Positions 1 through 6,401 are shown, counted from the first letter of the stretch. The stretch: 7,941 nucleotides of DNA from JANRKG01 sp033763635 (GCA_033763635.1 JANRKG010000210.1:1-7941); one strand, 5' to 3'. Program-made: numbers and translations. The notes: generated by a model from the sequence alone, not told the origin.

Positions 1-87
1 CAAGCAGTGGAGTTATTTATCAAATGTGCTGCGCTCAACCGCATGATTCAAATTGCTAAGCCCGACAGCTACAAAGTTGAAGCTTAA
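1..87 (+). CDS. C-terminal tail of an unidentified protein (partial)
   Basis: Frame 1 is open from the window edge to a TAA at 85-87 and encodes 28 residues beginning QAVELFIKCAALNRMIQIAK. The composition (hydrophobic helix with regular charged residues, no low-complexity bias) looks like genuine protein, so this is probably the end of a gene whose body lies outside the window. The NRMIQIAKPDS stretch is faintly like transposase C-termini, but I cannot assign a family. No terminal inverted repeat was recognised just downstream, so an insertion sequence is not supported. Confidence 0.35.
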   Translation, partial: QAVELFIKCAALNRMIQIAKPDSYKVEA

Positions 88-276
88 ACCAGGACGATCT
101 CAAGGCGAACCTGACTGTTTTTCTAATCATGCAACAAAGCCCAAGAAAAGTATCGATGCAACCCGATCCCTCAGCGAAACACCCTCTCCGATGAAGAAGA
201 ATGGCATTGTCGCATCATCGGCGGTGAGTTCATTGGCTGGTATCAACATCATCTGAGAGGTATTCTTGAGGAGCGC

Positions 277-669
277 ATGGTTTTGCGAGTAAGGCAATTT
301 GACCCGAAACCGATCCTGGTATTCACCACAACAATTCCCGGATTGGTTGCAGCACAGGAAATCATGCGGGATCCCCCTGAAAATTTAGTTTACCTGCCTC
401 ACTCCGAGTTTGAGGAATGGGAGCAGCAGAATCCGGTAGACGAGTTTACTTTTCATATTCACCATTGGAGTTATTTTCGACCGATCGATCGAGAGCTACT
501 TACCAAAGCATGTAAGCTTTATCCTAAAGTCAATGCAGAGGAGTTTCGCATTCATACTAGTGGAGATTTATGGGGAGAAATGTGTGGAGTAGGCGGTGAC
601 CATCTGTGGCGATGGAATGGTCAGAAGATGGAGTTAATAGAAGAAGCTTTCGTACAAGTCAGATTTTGA
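277..669 (+). CDS. Hypothetical protein, possibly 5'-damaged
   Basis: I do not recognise the family. The 130 residues have ordinary globular composition, with several Trp and His residues (HIHHWSYF around 60-67, DHLWRWNG around 108-115), and no signal peptide or membrane segment. The ATG has GAGGAG only 3 bases upstream, too close for a good ribosome binding site. The same frame is open back to 127 and reads like protein there (SDEEEWHCRIIGGEFIGWYQ directly before the ERM at the start), but holds no ATG, GTG or TTG. The real N-terminus is therefore probably upstream and either uses an unusual start or is separated by a frameshift: frame 3 from ATG 129 or 156 gives a plausible beginning that ends at a TGA at 192-194. 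The C-terminus at the TGA 667-669 looks intact. No neighbour gives a functional clue. Confidence 0.55.
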   Translation: MVLRVRQFDPKPILVFTTTIPGLVAAQEIMRDPPENLVYLPHSEFEEWEQQNPVDEFTFHIHHWSYFRPIDRELLTKACKLYPKVNAEEFRIHTSGDLWGEMCGVGGDHLWRWNGQKMELIEEAFVQVRF

Positions 670-710
670 GGAGTCTTCCCTGAAGTGCAAAGCTTCAAGC
701 TAATCGGGTC

Positions 711-732
711 ACTGGAGGGGGTTCCCTCCAGT
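711..732 (+). terminator. Strong hairpin downstream of the 277-669 ORF
   Basis: ACTGGAGGG and its exact reverse complement CCCTCCAGT form a 9-bp stem with a GGTT loop, 41 bases after the stop codon of the preceding ORF. No T-run follows on either side, so it is not a classical intrinsic terminator. It may still end or stabilise the transcript. Confidence 0.3.
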
Positions 733-766
733 TCCCACACCACCTATAGAGATTCCCTTATGCGCT

Positions 767-874
767 TTAAGAGGAGATTGACATAGGGGTTGACATTAAA
801 GCCTGATTCTTTCCATAAAATCTAAGTGCTGCAACTAATGCTGCAACCAACAGCGCAAAGAGAGCGATGGTCAT
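767..874 (-). CDS. Possible 35-residue single-pass membrane peptide
   Basis: From ATG at 874-872 to TAA at 769-767 the minus strand encodes 35 residues starting MTIALFALLVAALVAALRFY. Residues 2-17 form an uncharged Ala/Leu/Val segment long enough to sit in a membrane, followed by a basic/aromatic RFYGK boundary and a short polar tail. That layout is typical of bacterial small membrane proteins. Against it, there is no Shine-Dalgarno sequence before the ATG (CCCTTCAGTTTAACC), no family match that I recall (it is not PetG, PetM, PetN or PsaM by sequence), and an Ala/Leu-rich ORF of this size can arise by chance. Confidence 0.25.
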   Translation of the reverse strand: MTIALFALLVAALVAALRFYGKNQALMSTPMSISS

Positions 875-1228
875 GGTTAAACTGAAGGGGAGAAAATGAT
901 TAAGTCTAGGTTGACCTTTCCTGAGGCGATGGGCAACCTTTTGTTATGAATTCTTATTATGGATATCAATTAGTGTTGCTTGAGATTTGATGTTGATCTT
1001 GAAAGTTTCGACATTCTGTTTTTGCTGTCAAAAAACGTTATCTTAGTTTTTATCTTATAGAATAGAATGCCTCTTTCTATTGTGTTAAAGACCTCGATTT
1101 TTGGAAAAGGTGTGTGGAAATACCCTCTACGTGCTCCCGATCGTTCCCATTGGGATGAGCCAGCCCAGGAACCCGATGAAAAGCTGGGGGGACTGGCAAT
1201 CGTCGTTGTTCTGCACCTCAAGGAGTGG

Positions 1229-1238
1229 GGCGATCGCC
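1229..1238. repeat. HIP1 element (10-mer form)
   Basis: GGCGATCGCC is the extended form of the cyanobacterial HIP1 palindrome. Core octamers GCGATCGC also occur at 1749-1756, 2488-2495 and 5462-5469. Four copies in under 8 kb is far above chance (about one per 65 kb for a given octamer) and supports a cyanobacterial host. Confidence 0.85.
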
Positions 1239-1289
1239 GATCGGCTTGGTGGATTGAAGTGTCGCGACAAGTAGGGGTGATGAGGAATT

Positions 1290-2333
1290 TTAGTCATCCG
1301 TTGAGGATTCTAAACGTTGACGAGCACTCGTGATCGCTTCATGCAGCTTGGATTGTAGCAATTCTTTAGGAGGTAGGACGGTCAGGTATTCAGCGACGTG
1401 GATGCCACTTTTATCCAGCTCCAGCAGTTCAATCTGCTCTTGTTTCTTGCCTGCACATAGGATGATTCCTAATGGAGGTTGTTCGCCGCTTTCCTGCTCG
1501 TATTTAGCAAGCCAACGCAGGTACAGTTCCATCTGGCTTTTGTACTCCGGTCGGAAGTTGCCTAGTTTCAGGTCGATCGCAACGAGACGTTTTAGCTTGC
1601 GGTTATAAAACAACAAGTCGATGTAAAAATCGTCAGTATCGATTTGCAGGCGCTTTTGGCGGGCAACAAAAGTGAAGCCTGCACCCAGTTCCAGTAAAAA
1701 CTGTTCAATTTCTCGCAGGATGGCATCTTCTAGATCTTTCTCAAAATAGCGATCGCTCAAATTTAGAAAGTCCAGTACATAGGGGTCTTTGAGGAGTAAG
1801 TCGGGTGAAATTTGCCGATCCTGGCGCAGCTTGTCTAGATCATGACGGATAGTATCTTCCGGTTTGCGAGATAGAGCGGTGCGCTCAAACAGCATGGAAT
1901 TAATTCGTTCCTGTAGTTGACGAACGCTCCATTGTTCGAGGTGAGCAAGCTCAATGTAAAAATCTCTTTTTAGGGGGTCATCAATGCCAGATAGGATTCG
2001 CAGGTGTGACCAACTTAATTTGGAACACAGTGTGTTCACAATCTCCTGATCAGGAAATGCCTCTGCAAATTGGAGGCAATGCCGTAATTGTCTTTCCCCC
2101 CAACCTTTACCGTAGGAGTGGGTAAGCTGCTTGGAGAGAAGCCCAATCACCTGTTTTCCGTATTCTGCCCGCTGGCCTTGCAGCACTTCAGCCTGAATAC
2201 GTCTACCGACCTGCCAGTACAACAGGGTAATTTCTGCATTGATGGCAACTGCGGCCCGTTGTTTGGCTGCATCAATGAGTTGCCCGATTTCCTGAAATAG
2301 CAGATCGCTTAATGGAGATAAATCATTGCTCAT
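1290..2333 (-). CDS. DUF1016/YhcG-type PD-(D/E)XK nuclease domain protein
   Basis: The 347-residue protein has the two-part layout of the YhcG/DUF1016 family: an N-terminal helical DNA-binding-like domain (about 10-165, including LLYWQVGRRI and YGKGWGERQLRHCLQFAEAF) and a C-terminal PD-(D/E)XK nuclease-like domain (about 180-335). Putative active-site residues are D239 in FYIDLLFYN, D254 and K256 in AIDLK (a D-x-K form of the ExK motif), and Q267/E269 in SQMELYLRWL. Length is normal and the ORF is intact. The ATG at 2333 has only a weak AAGGGA upstream; a better AGGAGGAG lies about 30 bases away at 2365-2372 with no start codon in range. Such proteins are often found near restriction-modification genes and mobile DNA and are presumed DNA endonucleases; the substrate is unknown. 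It is divergent from the GIY-YIG gene. Confidence 0.9.
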   Translation of the reverse strand: MSNDLSPLSDLLFQEIGQLIDAAKQRAAVAINAEITLLYWQVGRRIQAEVLQGQRAEYGKQVIGLLSKQLTHSYGKGWGERQLRHCLQFAEAFPDQEIVNTLCSKLSWSHLRILSGIDDPLKRDFYIELAHLEQWSVRQLQERINSMLFERTALSRKPEDTIRHDLDKLRQDRQISPDLLLKDPYVLDFLNLSDRYFEKDLEDAILREIEQFLLELGAGFTFVARQKRLQIDTDDFYIDLLFYNRKLKRLVAIDLKLGNFRPEYKSQMELYLRWLAKYEQESGEQPPLGIILCAGKKQEQIELLELDKSGIHVAEYLTVLPPKELLQSKLHEAITSARQRLESSTDD

Positions 2334-2636
2334 ACAACCATTATCCCTTGAGCCAGCCTTATCTCTCCTCCTGATTGGACTTTTCTAAAGCCCCCAACTC
2401 TGCTGTTACTGTTGTGTAGAATAGCTCAACCGCTCTGTCAGTAAAGGTGGCTCAAATTGCAGTTAATAAACAAAGAAGCTCACAACTGCGATCGCTAAAT
2501 ACCAGTCTTAAGTCTCTGAGGAGAGGAAAGCTATGCTCGTCAGAAGATTTATCTGCGTTACCAGAAGGCCCGATGAATCTGGTAGGAGGACTGGGAATAC
2601 TACGACATAGCTTCTAGCAGGTGATGTTGTTTTACC
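2334..2636. other. Divergent intergenic region between two nuclease-like genes
   Basis: This 303-base region should hold the promoters of both flanking genes, but no clear -35/-10 pair is visible; TAGAAT near 2416 is a possible -10 without a -35. A HIP1 octamer is at 2488-2495. A 25-codon ORF on the plus strand (2533-2610) follows an excellent ribosome binding site (GAGGAGAGG) and ends 26 bases before the GIY-YIG start. It could be a leader peptide or a relic, but its Arg/Thr-rich sequence matches nothing I know. Confidence 0.4.
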
Positions 2637-3374
2637 ATGAACCTCTCAATTCCTCGTGAAGTAGCCACGCATCTTGGCTACTATGTGTACCTTTACGTTG
2701 ATCCTAGATCGGGCAAACCATTCTACGTTGGAAAGGGGAAAGGCGAACGCATATTAGCGCACTTAACTGTAGAAGGTGAGTCGCGGAAAGCATTAGTCAT
2801 TAAAGAATTACGGGACTCTGGATTACAACCTCGTCTAGAAGTTTTGGCTCATGGGCTTAAAGATGAGGAGACAGCTTTACGAATTGAAGCATCTGTGATC
2901 GATCTCTACGGGTTAGGTACGCTGACTAATAAGGTTCGGGGTTGGAAGAGTGTTCAGTTTGGCCGTAAATCCTTGGACGACCTAATCTCGTACTATGCAC
3001 CACGGCCAATCTCGGTTACTGAACCATCCCTCTTAATCCGAATCAATCGGCTTTACCGTCATGGTATGTCAGAAGACGAACTCTATGATGCAACACGGGG
3101 TGTCTGGAAAATTAGCGATCGACGGGAAGGGGTTAAATTAGCCTTTGCTATCTTTGAGGGGATTGTCCGAGAGGTCTATGAAGTAGAGAAGTGGCATCCG
3201 GCTGGAACGACGATCTATAAGACAAGAGCCGATGATGATGTCAACCACGCAGGCCGATGGGAGTTCACTGGACATAAAGCGAACGCAGAGATTCGAAGTC
3301 GGTATTATGGAGGCTCCGTTGAGTCCTACTTTCCGAAGGGCTTGCAAACCCCCTATAAGTATGTAAATGCCTAG
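2637..3374 (+). CDS. GIY-YIG nuclease-like domain protein with conserved C-terminal extension
   Basis: Residues about 14-100 fit a divergent GIY-YIG domain of the LEM-3-like type: YYVYLY (15-20) and FYVGKG (29-34) stand for the GIY and YIG strands, followed by R38, H42, the acidic E84 in RIEASVIDLYG (likely metal ligand) and N98. Residues about 130-245 form a second domain with a run of conserved-looking aromatic and basic positions (GVWKIS, EKWHPAGTTIYKTR, GRWEFTG, YFPKGLQTPYKYVN) that I associate with uncharacterised bacterial GIY-YIG proteins; its role is unknown. The protein is 245 residues and intact, with no signal peptide. A weak GCAGGTGAT precedes the ATG. It converges on parB with 27 bases between the stops. 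A DNA nuclease role is inferred from the fold only. Confidence 0.78.
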   Translation: MNLSIPREVATHLGYYVYLYVDPRSGKPFYVGKGKGERILAHLTVEGESRKALVIKELRDSGLQPRLEVLAHGLKDEETALRIEASVIDLYGLGTLTNKVRGWKSVQFGRKSLDDLISYYAPRPISVTEPSLLIRINRLYRHGMSEDELYDATRGVWKISDRREGVKLAFAIFEGIVREVYEVEKWHPAGTTIYKTRADDDVNHAGRWEFTGHKANAEIRSRYYGGSVESYFPKGLQTPYKYVNA

Positions 3375-3401
3375 AATCGAGATTGGCTCAGGTAGCTCAA
3401 A

Positions 3402-4322
3402 TTAATCTTCAATTGCTAAAGCTTCCATTGCTGCCAAGAGCTTTTCCCAACGCTTCAGCTTTTTCGGATTCGTGAGCGATTTAGACTTTTTGGCAATTTT
3501 TAGAACCTCGTCTAGTCGGCTTTTAAGGGACTGAGAATCTTGTGTCTTCTCCTGAGCTTGGGTCGCCTTTAACTCAGCTATTCGCTCTTTAATCTGGGTT
3601 AGCGATAACTCCTCGGAGATCGCTGCCTCTAGTAATGACTTTCGAGCCACTTCATCCTTGATCCGAGAAATAGCCTGAGCCTTGGTGTAAGCGATTTTAC
3701 CTTGTCTTAGTGCTTCCAGCACATCATCAGGGAGATTGAGCAGAGGTAACCGATGGTTGACAAAGGACTCCCAGGACATCAAGCCTAAGCCAGCAAAAAC
3801 CTCCTCGACAACTGTTAGTTCTGAGTTTCCAACAACGTTGTTGGAAGATTTCTTCTGCTCATGCTGTAAACGATGAAGTAAAGGCGGAATCTCAGTTACA
3901 GGCACTTCTAGCTTGAGACCCAACAGTTGTAAAACCCCTTCAGTTTCTTCAACTGGATTCAGATCTTCTCTTTGAAGGTTCTCAACCAGAGCAATCTGCC
4001 AAGCATCGATGTCACTTAATTCTCGAACGACCACTGGAACTTCTAATAACCCTAATTGCTGAGCAGCCCGATAACGCCGCTCACCAGCTACCACTTCGTA
4101 GGTGTTTTCGTCCTCCTGGCTTGGACGCACCAAGAGTGGCTCTAAAATTCCATGCTCTTTGATGGACTGGATTAACTGCTCTAGCTTGGCCGGGTCAAAA
4201 TATCGTCGAGGTTGCTGTCCTGAAATACGAAGAGCAGATAGGGGCAAGATCTGATCGCCCGTAGATTGTTTCTCAAGCTTGTTTAAGCTGTCACGGAGGA
4301 TGCTAAGACTACGCCTTGCCAT
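3402..4322 (-). CDS. parB: ParB-family partition protein
   Basis: This is a centromere-binding protein that acts with ParA in DNA segregation. I choose ATG 4322 (306 residues, MARRSLSILR) rather than the longer ORF start because it overlaps the parA stop region by 14 bases, as expected for a coupled operon, and the extra 35 upstream residues are parA sequence in another frame. Visible motifs are the N-terminal box around QQPRRYF (36-42), the CTP-binding box VVAGERRYRAAQQLG (77-91), and ENLQREDLNPVEE (114-126). The helix-turn-helix region is unusually long, with an insert of about 40 residues (roughly 143-183) before SFVNHRLPLLNLP, a form I associate with cyanobacterial ParBs. The C-terminus (240-306) is charged and probably a dimerisation coiled coil. 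A palindrome identical to the core of the one upstream of parA encodes residues 160-165 (SNNVVG). Confidence 0.92.
   Translation of the reverse strand: MARRSLSILRDSLNKLEKQSTGDQILPLSALRISGQQPRRYFDPAKLEQLIQSIKEHGILEPLLVRPSQEDENTYEVVAGERRYRAAQQLGLLEVPVVVRELSDIDAWQIALVENLQREDLNPVEETEGVLQLLGLKLEVPVTEIPPLLHRLQHEQKKSSNNVVGNSELTVVEEVFAGLGLMSWESFVNHRLPLLNLPDDVLEALRQGKIAYTKAQAISRIKDEVARKSLLEAAISEELSLTQIKERIAELKATQAQEKTQDSQSLKSRLDEVLKIAKKSKSLTNPKKLKRWEKLLAAMEALAIED
3827..3846. promoter_or_regulatory. Candidate parS site inside parB
   Basis: TTCCAACAACGTTGTTGGAA is a perfect 20-base palindrome lying within parB and identical to the core of the 22-base palindrome upstream of parA. Two copies of a 20-base perfect palindrome in one small operon are not expected by chance, so a ParB-binding role is the simplest reading. 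No DNA-binding data are available from sequence. Confidence 0.6.
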
Positions 4323-4947
4323 ACTTGAGGGCTTCCTTAAATAACTGTTCGTACTCACTTGCTGCTTGCTGTGCAGCCTCACCAGAAAGATTAAAGACAG
4401 TCGCATCCTGTCCTGGTGCGTCCGCAATAATGGATCGTCGGTAGATGGTGGTTTTTAGAAGTTGAATGCTAGATATACCCGTAAGTGCCTCACGTGCTTC
4501 CCTAAGCAGAACACTTCGCTTCTCAGCCTTATTTAGGAAGATGGCGGCCTTTGGGGTCCCTTTCCGAACTTTTTGAACATTGTGGACCAGTCGCACAATC
4601 TTTTCTGTACTGGCCAAGTCTAATTTAGTGGGTTGAACAGGGATTAGAGCGAGATCAACAGCCAGCAGGATTGATTTAGTCGTCTCACCCAGCACACCAG
4701 GAGCATCAATCACAATCGAATCATACTGGTCTGCCAAATCGGTAGCCTGTTCAAAGACCTCTTCAGGATCATCAATAACCTTGAAGGGTAAATTCATACT
4801 TTTGAGCCACTGGCTTGAACTCTGTTGGGAGTCCGCATCAATGACCAAAGTATTTTGTTTTTGATGTTTAGATAGCCAGAAGGCAAGGTGGGCCGCCGTT
4901 GTGCTTTTTCCCACACCTCCCTTCTGATTAATAACCCCTATAAGCAT
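4309..4947 (-). CDS. parA: ParA-family partition ATPase
   Basis: The 212-residue deviant-Walker ATPase carries the Walker A motif KGGVGKST (9-16, with signature lysine K9 and K14), the A' motif VIDADSQQSSSQW (about 35-47) and the Walker B region SIVIDAPG (about 77-84). These are diagnostic for ParA/Soj proteins that form ATP-dependent gradients on the nucleoid and move ParB-parS complexes. Its small size and lack of an N-terminal helix-turn-helix place it with the short ParAs (type Ib-like), in which ParB rather than ParA usually represses the operon. It is first in the operon, with parB overlapping its end by 14 bases. No good Shine-Dalgarno sequence precedes the ATG (CAAAAAAGTCAG). The gene is intact. 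Confidence 0.95.
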   Translation of the reverse strand: MLIGVINQKGGVGKSTTAAHLAFWLSKHQKQNTLVIDADSQQSSSQWLKSMNLPFKVIDDPEEVFEQATDLADQYDSIVIDAPGVLGETTKSILLAVDLALIPVQPTKLDLASTEKIVRLVHNVQKVRKGTPKAAIFLNKAEKRSVLLREAREALTGISSIQLLKTTIYRRSIIADAPGQDATVFNLSGEAAQQAASEYEQLFKEALKYGKA

Positions 4948-5051
4948 CTGACTTTTTTGTAGCTAGCAAGCTAACAATACCAAAACAGCGTTCGTAATGC
5001 AGGAAAAATTACAAAATGAGGGTTGGAGAAGAGTTTTTCACTGAGAGAAAG

Positions 5052-5060
5052 ATAATACCA
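5052..5060 (-). promoter_or_regulatory. Candidate extended -10 for parAB
   Basis: On the minus strand this reads TGGTATTAT, an extended -10 (TGN plus a 5/6 match to TATAAT), about 105 bases upstream of the parA ATG. No good -35 is visible; at that spacing the -35 position falls at the edge of the 22-base palindrome (5079-5100), so ParB bound there could repress transcription. A second, weaker TGGTATTGT lies at 4974-4982. Confidence 0.3.
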
Positions 5061-5078
5061 GAAGTATCGAGATTAAAG

Positions 5079-5100
5079 TTTCCAACAACGTTGTTGGAAA
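5079..5100. promoter_or_regulatory. Candidate parS/operator upstream of parA
   Basis: This is a 22-base perfect palindrome (half-site TTTCCAACAAC) placed 132 bases upstream of parA and repeated, as its 20-base core, inside parB. Its position fits both a centromere site and an operator for autoregulation. It does not resemble the chromosomal parS consensus built around CACGTG, which points to a plasmid-type partition system. Confidence 0.65.
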
Positions 5101-5235
5101 ACCAAGATTCGCTGTTGTGAACTCCGGCATAATAACCGCGAGATCAAAAGAACTTGCCGAAAATTCTGGCCGAGGGGCGATCACCTTGAACTCTGAGCCG
5201 ATTGTTTCCCCCTCAATCCATCAAGCCCATACCCT

Positions 5236-5259
5236 AAAAAATTCGATCGCCTTCGGCGA
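5236..5259 (-). terminator. Intrinsic terminator of the DGR target gene
   Basis: On the minus strand, TCGCC and GGCGA (5-bp stem, GAA loop) are followed by TCGAATTTTTT, 53 bases after the target-gene stop. A weaker unit just before it has AGCC-CTTT-GGCT (5279-5290) followed by G and six T (5272-5277). Together they make a plausible tandem terminator ending the target-gene transcript before the par control region. Confidence 0.5.
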
Positions 5260-5282
5260 AGAAAAAGGGCTAAAAAACAGCC

Positions 5283-5314
5283 AAAGGGCTAAGGGATTAA
5301 GGGCTGAAGTGCTA
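5283..5314. repeat. Short tandem AAGGGCT-like repeats next to VR
   Basis: On the plus strand, 7-8 base units follow each other: AAGGGCT (5284-5290), AAGGGATT (5291-5298), AAGGGCTG (5299-5306), AAGTGCTA (5307-5314), with a further AAGGGCT at 5265-5271. The last, degenerate unit contains the stop codon of the target gene, and the array ends 3 bases from the VR boundary. Similar short tandem repeats are common between cyanobacterial genes, so this may be unrelated to the retroelement. Confidence 0.5.
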
Positions 5315-6223
5315 AGAAAGAGTCCTCGGAGCAACACAACAAACCCGAAAACCGATATCGTTCCCACGGACATCGCGCGCAAAGCTGACACGAAGGGCAG
5401 AACGGCAATTCCTCGGATTGATGCACCAGGAGCCGCCCCGCAGTACTCGGCTTGTACTGGAGCGATCGCTGTCTACCCAGGCACTCCCGTCTTCTGGAGC
5501 ACCCTTATAACTGTCATGATAGTCATCTTCGCACCACTCCCACACATTACCGTGCATATCGTACAAGCCAAACGGGTTAGCAGGAAAGCTGCCCACATCT
5601 GTTGTTTCTTGACGATATTCTCCCGCAATGCCTCGACCATAAGTTCCCTGGTAAAGCGTGCCATTAATCTCTCGATCTTGAGCCGCATAGTTAGCCAATT
5701 CATCGCTGAGAGTTTCGCCAAAGTGGAAGGGGGTTGTGGTTCCGGCACGGCAGGCGTATTCCCATTCTGCTTCACTTGGTAGCCGATAGGTTCGTCCTGT
5801 TTTTTGTGACAGCCGCTGGCAAAACTCGGTGGCATCCTCCCAACTCACCTGCTCCACCGGGCGGTTATCACCTTTAAAGTTAGAGGGATCAGGATCAAGT
5901 TCTTGTTCTACAGCGGAATAAGTGGCAACCACTCGCCACTGTGCCTGGGTGATTGCATACTTCCCCAGGAAAAAAGGCTGTACCGTCACTGGATGACGGG
6001 GGAATTCGTCAGCATAGTTATACTCTTGATATTTCTCTTCTCCCACCTGACGGATCAATTCCGCTTTTTCCTCATCAGTTTGCCCCATCAGGAATGAACC
6101 ACCGGGAATGAGCATCATATCCAGACGAGTACTTTCATCCAGCATTTCAGTGAAGTATTGTCCCCGATGCTTTTGACGGGCGATGATAATGCGTCTTTCG
6201 GGGAGGGGAGATCCGGTCGTCAT
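5312..6223 (-). CDS. DGR target protein: FGE-sulfatase (SUMF1-like, C-type-lectin fold) domain with variable C-terminus
   Basis: The 303-residue protein has the formylglycine-generating-enzyme/SUMF1 domain from about 35 to 296: MMLIPGGSFLMG (36-47), PVTVQPFFLGKYAITQAQW (78-96), PVEQVSWEDATEFCQRLS (122-139), RLPSEAEWEYACRAG (147-161), GLYDMHGNVWEW (219-230), LRGGSW (261-266) and IGFRV (290-294). No signal peptide is visible. The last 43 residues are the variable repeat. Variable positions are 267-269, 277, 279-281, 285 and 287-289, which in this fold lie on the ligand-binding face. True FGE uses two cysteines here: C273 matches the second, but the first position (268) is Ile and a Cys sits at 267, so catalysis is doubtful and ligand binding more likely. 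No ribosome binding site precedes ATG 6223. The gene lies 178 bases downstream of TR in the same direction. Confidence 0.93.
   Translation of the reverse strand: MTTGSPLPERRIIIARQKHRGQYFTEMLDESTRLDMMLIPGGSFLMGQTDEEKAELIRQVGEEKYQEYNYADEFPRHPVTVQPFFLGKYAITQAQWRVVATYSAVEQELDPDPSNFKGDNRPVEQVSWEDATEFCQRLSQKTGRTYRLPSEAEWEYACRAGTTTPFHFGETLSDELANYAAQDREINGTLYQGTYGRGIAGEYRQETTDVGSFPANPFGLYDMHGNVWEWCEDDYHDSYKGAPEDGSAWVDSDRSSTSRVLRGGSWCINPRNCRSALRVSFARDVRGNDIGFRVCCVAPRTLS
5318..5445 (-). repeat. DGR variable repeat (VR)
   Basis: These 128 bases match TR (6402-6529) without gaps at 112 positions. Fifteen differences fall within 5359-5425 and one at 5324. In coding orientation, 14 of the 15 core differences replace a TR adenine: AAC/AAT codons become TGC, ATC, CTT, GTC, AGC, TTT, GAT, and GAC becomes GTC. 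The invariant 3' part (5325-5358, 34 bases identical) has only three TR adenines and is the probable initiation-of-mutagenic-homing region; the invariant 5' flank is 20 bases. VR encodes the extreme C-terminus of the target protein, leaving only one residue before the stop. Confidence 0.95.
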
Positions 6224-6337
6224 GGGATATTTGAGGGGAGGAAGTCAGAGAGGGGCGCGGTTGAATGACTCTTCGGAATCCCCTACCAAGCTATCCAACC
6301 GCTGGGGATTTTCGGATGCCCTCTAAATGAAGACATC

Positions 6338-6364
6338 ACCGGAACGGGTCTGGACTCTTCCGGT
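6338..6364 (-). other. Hairpin downstream of TR
   Basis: ACCGGAA and TTCCGGT form a perfect 7-bp stem around a 13-base loop, 37 bases beyond the TR 3' end on the minus strand. It may be part of the structured TR RNA or separate that RNA from the target gene. There is no T-run, so it is not an intrinsic terminator. The rest of 6224-6401 shows no clear promoter for the target gene. Confidence 0.35.
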
Positions 6365-6401
6365 ACGCCCGACTGATTCCCACCAGCCAGTTCTGACACT
6401 G

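Larger units (their letters stand above)
670..1289. other. 620-base region without a convincing gene
   Basis: Apart from the 9-bp hairpin at 711-732, a possible 35-codon membrane-peptide ORF (767-874, minus) and a HIP1 site at 1229-1238, I see nothing assignable. ORFs on both strands around 970-1333 have unprotein-like composition or overlap the neighbouring nuclease gene, and none has a ribosome binding site. A 10-bp palindrome TGTCGCGACA lies at 1260-1269, just downstream of the DUF1016 gene stop, with no T-run. Confidence 0.5.
4948..5311. other. Intergenic region: par operon control region and target-gene 3' flank
   Basis: The parA-proximal part holds the imperfect palindrome TAGCTAGCAAGCTA (4960-4973), a candidate extended -10 (5052-5060) and the 22-base palindrome (5079-5100). 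About 5236-5311 holds hairpins with T-runs and short AAGGGCT repeats downstream of the DGR target gene. I see nothing recognisable in 5101-5235; the plus-strand ORF running through it from 5117 is a shadow of the target gene. Confidence 0.5.

Noticed and set aside
1..128. Insertion sequence end at the left edge
   Set aside because: The partial tail is only vaguely transposase-like, and no terminal inverted repeat or target duplication was recognised.
53..256. Plus-strand 67-codon ORF
   Set aside because: It overlaps the better protein-like frame 1 upstream of 277, and its Ser/Thr/Lys-rich composition looks like an out-of-frame shadow.
1260..1269. Palindrome TGTCGCGACA downstream of the DUF1016 gene
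   Set aside because: A single 10-base palindrome without a T-run or second copy is within chance expectation.
970..1333. Overlapping ORFs on both strands (970-1221 minus, 1067-1333 plus)
   Set aside because: No ribosome binding site and no recognisable motif; the plus ORF runs into the 3' end of the DUF1016 gene.
5117..5782. Plus-strand 221-codon ORF
   Set aside because: It is largely antisense to the target gene and VR, with low-quality composition and no ribosome binding site.
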